In this document: in pieces, positions 33,950-46,260 of the stretch
Numbering within the stretch: the stretch's first letter is position 1
How the letters are laid out: every line of letters starts with the position of its first letter
NCBI GenBank assembly: GCA_023630585.1
Contig: CM042541.1
Coordinates: 17,514,501 to 17,578,500, forward strand
Length of the DNA: 64,000 nt
Direction: 5' to 3'
Origin: Cranoglanis bouderius
Lineage: Eukaryota; Chordata; Actinopteri; Siluriformes; Cranoglanididae
Notes under the pieces: generated by a model
What the model was told of the DNA's origin: nothing
Database searches by the model: none
The model's input: only the letters and a program-made list of their open reading frames with translations
Translations under genes and position numbers: made by a program

Positions 33950-35482
33950 TACAGTGAGGGAAAAAAGTATTTGATCCCCTGCTGTTTTTGTACGTTTGCC
34001 CACTGGCAAAGAAATGATCAGTCTATAATTTTAATGGTAGGTGTATTTTAACAGTGAGAGACAGAATAACAACAAAAAAATCCAGAAAAATGGCATTTCA
34101 AAAAAGTTATAAATTGATTTGCATTTTAATGAGTGAAATAAGTATTTGATCCCCTATCAATCAGCAAGATTTCTCTTAAAGGGAGTGCTCCTAATCTCAG
34201 CTTGTTACCTGTATAAAAGACACCCGTCCACAGAAGCAATCAATCAATCAGATTCCAAACTCTCCACCATGGCCAAGGCCAAAGAGCTGTCCAAGGATGT
34301 CAGGGGCAAGATTCTAGATCTACACAAGGCTGGAATGGGCTACAAGACCATCACCAAGCAGCTTGGTGAGAAGGTGACAACAGTTGTTGCGATTATTCGC
34401 AAATGGAAGAAACACAAAATAACTGTCAGTCTCCCTCGGTCTGGGGCTCCATGCAAGATCTCACCTCGTGGAGTTTAAATGATCATGAAGAATCAGCCCA
34501 GAACTACACGGGAGGATCTTGTTAATGATTTCAAGGCAGCTGGGACCATAGTCACCAAGAAAACAATTGGTAACACACTACGCCGTGAAGGACTGAAATC
34601 CTGCAGCGCCCGCAAGGTCCCCCTGCTCAAGAAAGCACATGTATAGGCCTGTCTGAAGTTTGCCTGAATGATTCAGAGGAGAACTGGGTGAAAGTGTTGT
34701 GGTCAGAGGAGACCAAAATCGAGCTCTTTGGCATCAACTCAACTCGCCGTGTTTGGAGGAGGAGGAATGCTGCCTATGACCCCAAGAACACCATCCCCAC
34801 CGTCAAACATGGAGGTGGAAACATTATGCTTTGGGGGTGTTTTTCTGCTAAGGGGACAGGACAACTGCACAGCATCAAAGGGACGATGGACGGGGCCATG
34901 TACCGTCAAATCTTGGGTGAGAACCTCCTTCCCTCAGCCAGGGCATTGAAAATGGGTCGTGGATGGGTATTCCAGCATGAGAATGACCCAAAACACACAG
35001 CCAAGGCAACAAAGGTGTGGCTCAAGAGGAAGCAAATTAAGGTCCTGGAGTGGCCTAGCCAGTGTCCAGACCTTAATCCCATAGAAAATCTGTGGAGGGA
35101 GCTGAAGGTTCGAGCTGCCAAACGTCAGCCTCGAGACCTTAATGACTTGGAGAGGGTCTGCAAAGAGGAGTGGGACAAAATCCTTCCTGAGATGTGTGCA
35201 GACCTGGTGGCCAACTACAAGAATCGTCTGACCTCCGTGATTGCCAACAAGGGTTTTGTCACCAAGTACTAAGTCGAAGGGGTCAAATACTTATTTCACT
35301 CATTAAAATGCAAATCAATTTATAACTTTTTTGAAATGCGTTTTTCTGGATTTTTTTTTGTTGTTATTCTGTCTCTCATTGTTAAAATACACCTACCATT
35401 AAAATTATAGACTGATCATTTCTTTGTCAGTGGGCAAACGTACAAAATCAGCAGGGGATCAAATACTTTTTCCCTCACTGTA
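33950..35482 (+). mobile_element. Tc1-like transposon, inactive, plus strand
   Basis: 1.53 kb with terminal TA. The left end is tacagtgagggaaaaaagta and the right end is its reverse complement tactttttccctcactgta. The inner inverted repeats extend about 200 bp (caaatcaatttataactttt on both sides). It carries a defective transposase. A second copy in the opposite orientation lies at 62796-64000. It inserted beside the mariner fragment in intron 11. Confidence 0.95.
34269..35272 (+). pseudogene. Tc1-like transposase pseudogene
   Basis: The N-terminal frame starts MAKAKELSKDVRGKILDLHK (helix-turn-helix) and stops at TAA 34476-34478, where the copy at 63.6 kb keeps Ser. A second nonsense codon TAG sits at 34644-34646, where the other copy has Gln. 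The C-terminal frame (34688-35272) has LWSEETKIELFG, KHGGGNIMLWGCFS, FQHENDPKHTAK and PDLNPIENLWRELK. The first catalytic Asp (normally WSDE) and the second (normally HDND) both read Glu. The final Glu of NPIENLW is intact. The two nonsense codons and two Asp-to-Glu changes make activity very unlikely. Confidence 0.9.
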
Positions 35483-35795
35483 CATCAAAAAGCAGACAAT
35501 GATGCATTGCATCAAACTGCAATTGCACAAACGTTTCTCTCCAAAATTGTTATTTTTAGCTGGAAGAAATCTGATTTGTTAACAAGTCAGGAGTTTAGTA
35601 TATGTTCTGTTGCTGGCTTGTGAGGATATCATTATTTGTGTAGATTTCCCACCGACCTAGACGTACCTAGACCTAAAACCAACTGTAAACTAAAGATAGG
35701 ATATGCCCTCTATCAACTAATGATCAACATAAAGCAATTTGAGCAATGCAAGGTTAAAAAACAAATTGCTGCCGGTGTGAATGTAGCATTTGCTC
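35483..35795. repeat. Right half of a split inverted-repeat element (tentative)
   Basis: Sequence after the Tc1 insertion ending attgctgccggtgtgaatgt, a diverged inverted match to 33204. Low confidence; no protein encoded. Confidence 0.35.
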
Positions 35796-36236
35796 CCTTC
35801 CTGATTGTTATTATCATGCAGGACTCAGGCAGTGCTTGGAACTGGCTGCAATTAAATTTTGATCAGATTACATAGACATATCCTTTGCTGTGCAGCTGTG
35901 TCTGTCCATGTATGTTTTTTGTGTACATATCAAGTACGTTGTCCGTGTCTCAGTCAGACATGTCTCACATGTGCTGTGTTGCTGTCAAAATTGACCATGT
36001 TTTACAAATCTCTGGGAATTTTAGCAGTGAGGGATCATGGGAGTCATCACCTATTGTTGTGTAACTCACTGTCTTCATGTGTTCATTTGTCCTGTGAAAA
36101 AAGCCTTTGAATTACATGGTACACGTATTAATTATTGTGCTGCTGTGGGCAGTCGGCTGTTTTGTGTTATTTGTTTGCGGATAATTTGTTCACCTGCTGA
36201 GATGACCTCGGGCTTTTTGAGGCTATCTCTGATGCC

Positions 36237-36337
<101 letters not shown>

Positions 36338-37492
36338 TCAGTCTCTCTGTATTGAGCATGATAGAGCATTTTAAGACCTTTTTGTCAATTAAGGACAGAA
36401 AAAAAATAGATTTTATTTTTCAGTCCCCCCTCACCAGATAAGAATTGACTCACATGTCAGGACCAGGAGAACAAAGGAGCAATTTAAAGAGCAACACATG
36501 GTGGAAAACAGCAGGTACTTAGAACAACATCAGAACCATAAAGCCCAAACAGTCAACACTATAGCCTGCTCCAGCAATGCTATAGCGGGTTTATGGTTTT
36601 GATCTATCTTTGATAAGAACACCATTTAGGATTTCATTTAGGTCTGTAAGTATCATCAATACAGTGTAGATATAATTAAGTTGCATGAAATGTAAACAGG
36701 TATAAGCTGCATTTAGAGATGAACCAGACTGGAAAAAAACAGAATGCACTACCTTTTTTAAATACTGCTGAAATAAGTTTTCATCTTCTATCTCTTCGAT
36801 GTTAATATATGTTCTGTGATTTGCATGAAGTTGATGCAATAACACTGCAAGGTATCGCAGGGCATTGTGTTGCACACCAATTTCTTCCACATTACCTAGT
36901 CGCATACTAATAATTCAGAAAGGTGTGGCAGAGAAAATTCTTCTGATGTCTGTGTGCATTAAATGTGCAGAAGGAATTCTTAATGCTAGAGATTTGGGAG
37001 TCTGGGTGAATTTGAATTATTAATCAGCATTTGGCAGAGAACACAAAATTGAATTATAGGACTTAATTCTTATTGCATTTCCTGCACTTTGGCCCTTAAC
37101 CATTTGAAGCATCTTATATTCATAGTTTTTTAGCCTCGTCTGGCAGCTTTGTGGACTTGCAAAAAAAAAAAAAAAAAAAAAAGCCAGCACTTGCACAAAA
37201 CTGGGTGGTTGATCACAGGATGTGGTATGAAAATGTTTAGAGGATATTTTCTGATACAGTTAGACAGGATCATAATTGTCTGCTTTTCAGACAGTATCTA
37301 ACTTCCTTTTCAGTCAAGGACGTTAATGATAGATATTGACTAGACATGCACAAAAATGACCAAAATCTGAAATCAAGGAAATTGAGGACACACTGGCCTG
37401 ATTAAAATCACATCATATTTTGTGATTTATTTTTTAATGTATGCTTTTAAATGTAAACTAATTAAAACTACACCTTAATGAAAAACATAATT

Positions 37493-37508
37493 TATATATA
37501 TATTTATA

Positions 37509-37585
<77 letters not shown>

Positions 37586-37612
37586 GAGAGAGAGAGAGAG
37601 AAGAGAGATAGA
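37493..37612. repeat. (TA)n(GA)n microsatellite
   Basis: About 42 TA units with two TTT interruptions near the left end, then a short GA run. Confidence 0.97.
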
Positions 37613-38038
37613 TATAAAATTTTTTAAACATATATTGCAAATTTTAAAACAAAGCAAGAGACATATGTGAGTGAAGACATTTGGTTGTCAGCCATGTACA
37701 TTCATTTTTACCACATCCTATCGAATCAGACTCCTTTCCAAGCCAACAGAAGACGGTTGTGTTTACAGGCAGTTAGGAAGTATAATTGGTCAGACTATTG
37801 CCGTTTTTGCAGTGCCCATTTCATCTCAGCTAAGTAGCTATATATCAGTTCATATCAATGAACTAACTAAAATTATATGCTCTATAGCTAGGTCACGTTT
37901 TTACTGAGGAGTTGTTTATAATGGACATGTTTAGCTGGCTAACTTTGTTCAACTTTGTTTACAGTGTTCTAATCATAAAACATTACGTTTTGAACCAAGT
38001 TGTAAGCATCAAGAGACTTGTATGCCTTCAATTTGGGT

Positions 38039-38870
38039 ATTGGTTAGGAGTCACAGATAAGGTAACGACACGGAGGTCACAGATTGGGTAATGACACAGG
38101 AGTCACAGCTCAGGTAATGACACAGGGGGACAGATTGTGTACGACATGGGGTGCAAACTGGATAATGACACAGGATTTAGATTGGCTAATGACACAAGGG
38201 GTGTAGAATGGGTAATGACACAGGTGGTGCAAATTGGGTAACAACACACATATCATAGTCTGAAACATTTATTTTGTTGCAGTGTTTTTTTTTTTTGTTT
38301 GTTTGTTTGTTTTTTTCTGAAAACCAGTGCACAGAAGATCTTCTGTAATATTCTGAAGTTTGTGACCAGAACAATGTACAAAAGCTATCAGACGTTCCAT
38401 AAACTGTGAGTGTCTGAGGCTGAGACTACATATTATGTAACAAGGGCACAGAGTGAGTACCAACAAGAGGGTGGCAGATCAGGTGACAACATGGGGGTGC
38501 AGACTGTGTAATGACATGGGAGTTGCAAATTGGGTAACAACACAAGAGGCACATATGGGATAACAACATGGGAGAATGCAGACTGGGTAACAATACAGGC
38601 TGCAGATCAAGAAACCAGACAGAACGCAAAATGAGTAACATTATGGCACACAGATCAGATTAAGACTAGGGTGGCAGATCGTGAACACATGAGGCACCAA
38701 CATGAGGTACATATAGAGGCTTGGTTGATGCAGCTTGGGTAACACCACAGGGATTCCAGATCAAGTAACAACATGGGGATTGCAGTTCAAGTAACACAAG
38801 GAGTTCCCAGTTTGGATAATGACATGGCACACAGATTGCAGAATGCAGCTTGGATAATGGCACAGTACAG
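38039..38870. repeat. Minisatellite around ggtaatgacacaggggt.cag
   Basis: Degenerate tandem units of about 26-32 bp such as gggtaatgacacaggagtca and gtaacaacatggggg.gcag, in two blocks (38039-38250 and 38440-38870). They are separated by unrelated sequence with a T/G-rich stretch near 38286. Non-coding. The regular spacing is repeat drift, not a CRISPR array: the units abut one another without unique spacers. Confidence 0.85.
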
Positions 38871-40190
38871 TTAATGACTCTTGGTCCTCTGAACTACTAT
38901 CAGGAGAATGACTTGGCGCCTATTTGGCATGGTAATGGAAGAGGTCAGTGGTTATCAGACAGGCAGCTTAAGAATCCATCTCTGGATCGATAATACATAT
39001 ATTAGTCTGTGGAGCAAGTCTGAAATTGCCGCAGAAGATGCCAAACTGAGTTATGTTAATACTGCTACTCGGATTGGTGTGCTTTGCATTTTGTTGTTGC
39101 ACCTCTCCTCTATAAAGCCTTTGGATAAGCTATTTCTGCCATGCAGGGAAATTTCCCTCTTTCTATGCATACTTTATGCTCCATTGCTTTGAGTTTTTAC
39201 CTACTTTCTGCATGTGTGTATAGCAGATAGAACCAGTGTAGAGGAACTGAAAATACAGCTGCAAGTGTATACATGTGGATAAGGTAGTGGATGTATTTGG
39301 TAGGTGTGATGGTAAGAAAACGTTCAGTCCTTCTGCTTGCTCCAATGTATCTCTGGATTTCTCTGCATCCCACCTAGAACTCTCCTTTTATGTCTCTCTC
39401 CTTTTCTTTTTCTCTCTCCACGTTTAGTGTTTGAGGGTCGATCATGTAATTGTAGTAAGTAATTGCCTCCATTCAATAGCGTCTTTTATTCCGGAAATTG
39501 CTGCGAAATGATTGCAGGACTAAGGGGAGGGAAAGATCAGGAGGAAGCCTGTGATGCTTGTGAGAGGATATGATTCACTCATCAGGCCAGCGTTAAGAGT
39601 GAGAGGAGGGAGGAGAGTGGAAATCACACTACAGACGAGGACATTTGGCTGTCACTATGCAAAACTATGACTGTACAGCATGGTTTTAAAAAGTCCAATC
39701 ATTCACGTGTGAGGAATTCTTGCAACTCTTGAAACTGTAATTTTTATTTCCTACATTGTAATGCTGTGAATGTTGATGTCTTATTTAGTTTGGCATTGGA
39801 GCTATGAGCTTTATCCTGGTCAGGGCTGCAGTGGACTGGTTGCAAGGCAGGAATACACCCTGAAAGTGCAAACAATGCAGGCTTTAGTCAATACACTAAA
39901 ACACTTACTTGTTATCCAAAAAAAAAAAAAGCTCTCATACTCAGATATTCATTATACAGTAGATTTTCTGGACTTTCTAGTAATAGTATGGATAGTATGT
40001 AGATTTGTGGTGTTTTTCAATAGCATATAGAGTACTGCCATTAACCACAAGCCCTTGCCTTTGAGCCCGGAAAAAGAGGGATAGAAAATGCAGGAGGAGA
40101 AACATTTTTCTTTGCTGTCGAATGTAATATAATGTAACATAAAAGCTAGAGAAAATTACACATGGAGAAAAAAAGACAAGCATGAAGATA

Positions 40191-40603
40191 TAAACTATAT
40201 GGCCAAAAGTTTATGGACACCTGACCATCACTCCCTAAGTGTCCTAGCCCAAACATGTTCCAACATGGTCCATGAAGACAAGGTTTGCAAAGGTTACAGT
40301 GGAAGAAATCTAGTTGCCTGCACAGTGCCCTGACCTCAACCCCACTGAACACCTTTGGGATGAATTGGAACGTCGACTGCACCCCAGGCCTCCTCACTCG
40401 ACACCAGTGCCTGACCTCAGTAATGCTCTTATGGGTGAATGGGCAAATCTCCATGGCCATGCTCCAAAATCTAGTGGAAAGCCTCCCAAGAAGAGTGGCG
40501 GTTATTATAACAGCAAAAGGGGACTAAATCTGGAATGGGATGTTCAACAAGCACATTTGAGTGTAATGTTAAGGTGTCCACACACTTTTAGCCATATAGT
40601 GTA
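40191..40603 (+). mobile_element. Internally deleted Tc1-like element
   Basis: The left end is actatatggccaaaagtttat and the right end is acacttttagccatatagtg. The interior plus strand (from about 40322) encodes CPDLNPTEHLWDELERRL, the catalytic-Glu region of a Tc1-like transposase, and a short C-terminus. About 1 kb, including the DNA-binding and both Asp motifs, is missing. Related tails occur at 12889-13022 and 43700-43737. Confidence 0.85.
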
Positions 40604-41289
40604 TGAATGAGAAGATGGCAAGCTTTGAAAAAAGCATCCAGTAGGAGTGTAATTTATTGCCTCTATATTTCTGCATGAATATTCCTGTCATATTAATTAC
40701 TGAAAACTTGCTTTAGTTTAACAAGATAACTTCTCCTTATTTGAGACCATATCACACAAAAAGGCTGATATGACACAAGAAAAATGGGCATAAGTTGAAG
40801 GTCAGAATTTTGAATGCCAATGGTTACATCCTGGTATTAAATTCTCACTTTGTAAGTGTGAACTGAGCTCTGAATATGGTCCATGGTTTGGTGTCACGAC
40901 ACACAAGCTTTAGACTCAAGTAAAGTTACAGTACTTGGAGGTAGGAGGTGATTTTGATTTTTCCATGCTCACAATTTTTAAAAAAAAAATTATTTAATCA
41001 TCTAATAGCCTAAACTTTTTCATGTTTAATTAGAGTAGGGGAGGGCATAATAATATTACCAGCTGTGTAGTCTGGAACTCTTTACCGGCTGCTGCAATTG
41101 TGACAACTCAGGTGGTGATTCTGCAGTAATGCACAGTAAACAGTAAAAATAAATAAATAACTTAAAAAAAAAAAAAACATAACAGTATCGGTATACTGTA
41201 TAATGCTTTTACAAATCGGTTGTCCACATGGCTGACTGTTTTGATGCTGACTGCTGACTGCAGTGACTGGCGCAATAGAGTGCCAAAGA

Positions 41290-41598
41290 AACAGTTCAAT
41301 TCCCGCCGTGGCCCTGTGTGTGCGGAGTTTGCATGTTCTCCCCGTGCTTCGGGGGTTTCCTCCGGGTACTCCGGTTTCCTCCCCCAGTCCAAAGACATGC
41401 ATTGTAGGCTGATTGGCATGTCCAAAAAATTGTCCATAGGTTATGAACGGGTGGTGTGTGAATGTGTGTGTGATTGTGCCCTGCGATGGACTGGCACCCC
41501 ATCCAGGGTGTCCCCCGCCTCTGCCCCATGCTCCCTGGATAGGCTCCAGGTTCCCCGTGACCCAGTAAGGATAAGCGGTACAGAAAATGGATAGATCG
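41290..41598 (+). mobile_element. SINE family 1, 5'-truncated copy
   Basis: The body starts ttcaattcccgccgtggccc then gtgtgcggagtttgcatgtt, ending ggataagcggtacagaaaat. The tRNA-like head is not recognisable. Confidence 0.8.
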
Positions 41599-42226
41599 AA
41601 GAAGGCCTATTTAATATTTTTACATTAATTTATTTTTCTCTGTTAGGCAAAAATTGAAAGAGTTTTAGTTAATGACTGATGTTAACTATACTCTTGTCTA
41701 ATGTTAGATGAATCTAACATAAATTAATAGATTTTATTTCACATGAATGAACTCAAAACATTCTCCATTTACCCTGACAGAAAGCGAGTGTGTCCATGCA
41801 AGTTCAGTCAAGAGAATGTTAGATTTCCAGGAGGTGTCGGTTAATATTAGGGAGTTCAAAACACCTGTGCAGATCATTCCAGGTTAATGTCGATTGGCTC
41901 ATCTGCCATTTTTCTTGGGGAAAGATGACTGCTCTTTTGCCTAAGTTTTAAACGATAGCTCCTACTAGCGTACTCCATTGCAGAGCTCCTATCTAAAATG
42001 CATAAAGGTAATCAGGTCTGGTAATACAATATAATCAGACAAAATGTCACTGGTTATCGTGGCAGTGTAATATCGTGTAGGGACAATAAAATCATTACAA
42101 AATCAGCACATAGGAGGTGTGGCCTTAGGTTTGGGCTAAATTGTGTTTTATATTACAGTTGATAAGTGTGTGATTTAGATTTGCATTTTGCACAGTGCTT
42201 AATTGGAATTGTTATCTTCATTTATC

Positions 42227-42790
42227 TACACTCACTAGCCACTTTATTAGGAACACTTTTACACCTGCTCATTCATGCACTTATCCATTCAGCCAATCAT
42301 GTGGCAGCAACACAATGCATAAAATCATGCAGATACAGGTCAAGAGCTTCAGTTACGATTTACAATAAACACCAGGATGGAGGAAAAAAAGTGATCTCAA
42401 TGATTTTATTATGGCATGGTTGTTGGTGCCGGACAGGCTGGTTTGAGTATTTTGGAAACTGCGGATCTCCTGGGATTTTCACACACAACAGTCTCTACAG
42501 TTTACACAGAATGGTGCAACAGTTCTGTGGCCAGAAATGCTTTGTTGATGAGAGATGTCAGAGGAGAATAACCAGACTGGGTCCGGCTGACAGGAAGTCT
42601 ATGGTAACTCAAATAACCACTCTTTGCAACTGTGGTGAGGAGAAAAACATGTCAGAATGCACAACACATTGAACCTTGAAGCTGATGGGTTACCAGAGCA
42701 GAAGAGCACATCAGGTTCCACTCTTGTTAGCCAAGAACAGAAATCTGAGGACATAGTAGGCACAACTGGACAGTTGAAGATTGGAAATTT
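42227..42790 (+). mobile_element. Tc1-like element, 3'-truncated
   Basis: Opens at TA with cactcactagccactttatt and aggaacactt, a terminal repeat I recognise from fish Tc1-like elements. The interior reads ttattatggcatggttgttg, agacaggctggtttg-like text and tctacagtttacacagaatg. Similarity fades after ggacagttgaagattgg, before the catalytic half. No matching right end. The 168-codon open frame here is out of frame with any transposase. Confidence 0.7.
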
Positions 42791-43699
42791 GTCCCCTGGT
42801 GTTTTTTCCCCCCAAACTTTACATACCAAACATGTCTTTGATTGATTTCCTACTTTTGCAATAAGGGGAGTATTGTGCAAATTTAATTTTTGACCGGTTA
42901 AATCCTGATATTTGGAGAAATGATTGTGTGCTGTTAATGGGGATGCTTGCTGTTATTCCGCCCAGCAAAATTAGAATTAGAGATCGGTAATGTGGAGAGT
43001 GATGGCACATGGCTTCAGTCTCATGCATGGAGAAACTGATTTGCAGGTATTAAATCTTAATCAGGCCAGCAGAGATCAAGCCATGAATAAATAAAGCACT
43101 GTAGGCTTACCGGGGCTACAGGCAGTGACCTTTCATTTATCTACAGTGTTTCAAGGTCCCCATCCCCCTTAATTCTCCCTCAATCCCTCCCTGTTTTCTC
43201 TTCAATTCCCTCTACACTTATTCATAATTTTACTCACAGTGTAACGGTTTTCCATATACAGATTAGAGCTATCTTTTGCCTGAAAAGCCTCTCATGTTGA
43301 AGAGCCTCCAGTGGTCTTGTGCTTAAAGCTGTCTTTACACTGTATGATTTCTGGCCTGATTTTGTGTCGCAGGCAAAAATGGTAACATCGTAAAAGAATT
43401 ATTTGGTCATGAGTTCAGATCGGTGATCTTGGAACGCATAATGTGACGTGCTCACTGGTAGTGCCTTTGTGAACAAAGAGAGCTGAGGGCAAAGTTCAGG
43501 CAGTGTCTGTAATTTTAGATTAAAATCTTAGAGCTGCTATGACACTTATGTAAAAGCCACCAATTGGAGGATGGCATAGTATTACAGTGGATATAAAAAG
43601 TCTACACACCCCTGTAAAATGGCAGTTTTTTGTGATGTAAAAAAGTTAACTCATGTCAGAACCTTTTTTTATGAAATTGCAACATATAAATATGGACAG

Positions 43700-43886
43700 G
43701 TAATGGTCAGGTATCCACAAGATGTTTGCCATATAGTGCATGAATGAGAAAATGGCAAGCATTGAACTAAGCATACAATAGGACTCTAATCTATTGCCTC
43801 TATATTGTTGCATGAATATTCCTGTCACATTAATTACTGAAAACTTGCTTTAATTTAACAAGATAGCTGCTCCTTATTCGAGACCA
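43700..43886 (+). repeat. Copied segment inserted in the Tc1 left arm
   Basis: Matches 40577-40749: a Tc1-family terminus (ttgccatatagtg) plus about 148 bp of adjoining DNA running from tgaatgagaaaatggcaag to ttcgagacc. I count about 17 mismatches and no gaps over those 148 bases. Confidence 0.85.
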
Positions 43887-44239
43887 GTGACAAACACCCA
43901 TAAATGTTTTTTGGGAAAATAAAAGAAAAACAAAAAACTTCCAACACCCAGCTTGCATAAGTATGCATACCCTTTTATAATTGTGTATGTGGCAGTGTTC
44001 AGAATCAACCAATCACAACTCATGTTAAATACTAATTAGTATACATCTGCCATCAATTAAAGTGACTGATTACCCCCAAATAAAGTACAGCTGTTCCTAT
44101 AGGATTTTCCTGACATCTTCTTGGTAACATCCAACTGGAAAAGCCAGAAAGAGATTTCAAAGCAGTTTTAACAGAAAGAGATTACAAAGCAGGTACGGGA
44201 TCTCAATGTTGAAAAATATCAATAAGGGGAGGGTTACAA

Positions 44240-45089
44240 AAAAAATTCCAAGGCATTTGATATACCATGGAACACTGTAAAGACAATAATCAGCAAGTGG
44301 AGAAAATGTGGCACGACAGTGACACTACTAAGAACAGGACGTCCCTCTAAAATTGATGAGAAGATCAGGAGAAAACTGATCAGGGAGGCTGCCAAGAGGC
44401 CTACAGCAACATTAAAAGAATTGCAGCAATTTCTGGCAAGTACAGGATGCTCCCTACATGTGACAACAAACTCCTGAATTCTTCAATTCTTACTCCCGAA
44501 ATCTCCAGGCTATGGGGTAGGGTGGCAAGATGGAGGCCTTTTTTGTGGAATAATGGGTTATGGTCTGATGAGATCAAAGTTGAACTTTTTGGCCATAATA
44601 CCAAAAGATATGTTTCCCACAAAAAAAAAAGAAAGAAAACACAGCACATCACCAAAAGAACACCATCCCCACGGGGAAGCATGGTGGTGGCAACATCATA
44701 CTTTGGGGCTGTTTTTTTCCGCTGGAACTGGGACTTTAATCAGGGTGCAGGGAATAATTTATAACTCCAAATACCAGTCAATTTTGGCACAAAACCTTAA
44801 GGCTTCTGCTAAAACACTTAAGATGAAGAGGAATTTCACCTTTCAGCATGACAACGACCCAAAGCAGTCCTCCAGGTCAACAAAGGAATTGCTTCACCAA
44901 AACAAGTGGCCCAGCCAGAGTCCAGACCTAAATCCAATGAAAAATCTGTGGGGTGACCTGAAGAGGGCTGTGCACAGGAAACGCCCAGCCAATTTGACAG
45001 AGTTTGAATGCTTTTGCAAGGAAGAATGGCAAATTTTTGCTAAGTCAAGATGTGCCAAATTGAAGACTGAATGCTGTGATAAAATCTAA
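44240..45089 (+). pseudogene. Tc1-like transposase pseudogene (outer element)
   Basis: Fragments in shifting plus-strand frames: the DNA-binding second half near 44310-44440 (LLRTGRPSKIDEKIRRKLIR), the first Asp motif in LWSDEIKVELFGHNTKRYV, a frame-disrupted central part, then FTFQHDNDPKQSS and SPDLNPMKNLWGDLK. The catalytic Glu of NPIENLW is Lys here. Frameshifts near 44620-44700 and the lost Glu make it inactive. Confidence 0.88.
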
Positions 45090-45108
45090 AGGTGCTTCAA
45101 CTAAGTAT

Positions 45109-46260
45109 TACAGTGCCCTCCACTGCTATTGGTACCCTTGGTGAATATGAGCAAAGAAGGCTGTGAAGGCTGAACTTTTGATCTTTTGTTAAAAAAATTC
45201 ACAAAAATACTCTGCTCTCATGGATATCAAACAATTGCAAACACAACACAGGTTTATAAAAAAAAATAATATCTTTGTTAAATATAGGTGTGCAACAATT
45301 ATTGGCACCCCTATGAATTAATATGAGAAAAATATATTTGAAGTATATTCCCATTGATATTTTACATTTTCTTTAGTACACCTGGGTGACTAGGAACAGG
45401 AAATTTTAACCATGACTTCCTGTTTCACAGGGGTATAAATATGAGTTAACAAATAGGCCAAATTCCCTTAGTCATTCATAACAATGGGTAAGACCAAGGA
45501 ATATAGCTGTGATGTGCGGCAAAAGGTTGTTGAGCTTCACAAAATGGGAAGTGGTTATAGGAAAATAGCACAAGCATTGAAAATGCCCATTTCCACCATC
45601 AGGGCAATAACTGAGAGATTCCAGTCAACTGGAAATGTTATGAATCAACCTGGAATTGGACGTGTGTCTATATTGTCTCACTGCACTGTGAAGAGGATGG
45701 TTCTAGTGGCCAAAAAATCTCCAAGGATCACAGCTGGAGAATTGCAGAAGTTAGTTGTGTCTTGGGGTCAGAAAGAAGTTGTTTAGAAGGGTTTCAAGAA
45801 AAAAGCCTCTACTCTCATCCAAAAACAAACTCAAGAGTCTTCAGTTTGCCAGACACTACTGGAACTTCAAATGGGATCGGCTTCTATGGTGAGATGAAAC
45901 CAAAATAGAGCTTTTTGGCAATAAACACCAGAGGTGGTTTGGCACACACAGAGAGGTAACCATATGGAAAAGTACCTCATGCCCAACCTGACTGCCTCTG
46001 CCAGAAAGCTTAAAATGGGCCGTGGTTGGATCTTCCAGCAGGAAGTATTGACTAAAAGGGTGCCAATAATTGTTGCACACCTATATTTAACAAAACTTTT
46101 TTTTTTTGATAAACCTGTGTTGTGTTTGCAATTGTTTGATATCCATGAGAGCAGAGTATTTTTTAACAAAAGATCAAAAGGTTAAACAATAAAGACAATT
46201 TTTCACAGCCTTCTTTGCTCATATTTACCAAGGGTGTCCATATTAGTGGAGAGCACTGTA
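45109..46260 (+). mobile_element. Nested Tc1-like element, internally deleted
   Basis: 1.15 kb flanked by TA. The left end is tacagtgccctccactgcta and the right end is tagtggagagcactgta. Inner repeats match (gagcaaagaaggctgtgaag against cttcacagcc-type text). It inserted into the outer Tc1 just past the transposase stop. Confidence 0.9.
45484..46050 (+). pseudogene. Tc1-like transposase pseudogene (nested element)
   Basis: Starts MGKTKEYSCDVRQKVVELHK with a helix-turn-helix (GSGYRKIAQALKMPISTIRA) and continues to ITAGELQKLV. It then shifts frame; TKIELFGNKHQRWFG is readable near 45898. The sequence jumps after ASARKLKMGRGWIFQQ (to about 46040) straight into the right terminal repeat. The second Asp and the Glu regions are deleted. 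Confidence 0.85.

Noticed and set aside
38039..38870. Regularly spaced repeats considered as a CRISPR-like array
   Set aside because: Units are contiguous and degenerate with no spacers, and the host is a vertebrate; this is a minisatellite.
42166..42672. 168-codon plus-strand open frame
   Set aside because: It lies in a truncated Tc1-like element but out of frame with any transposase motif.
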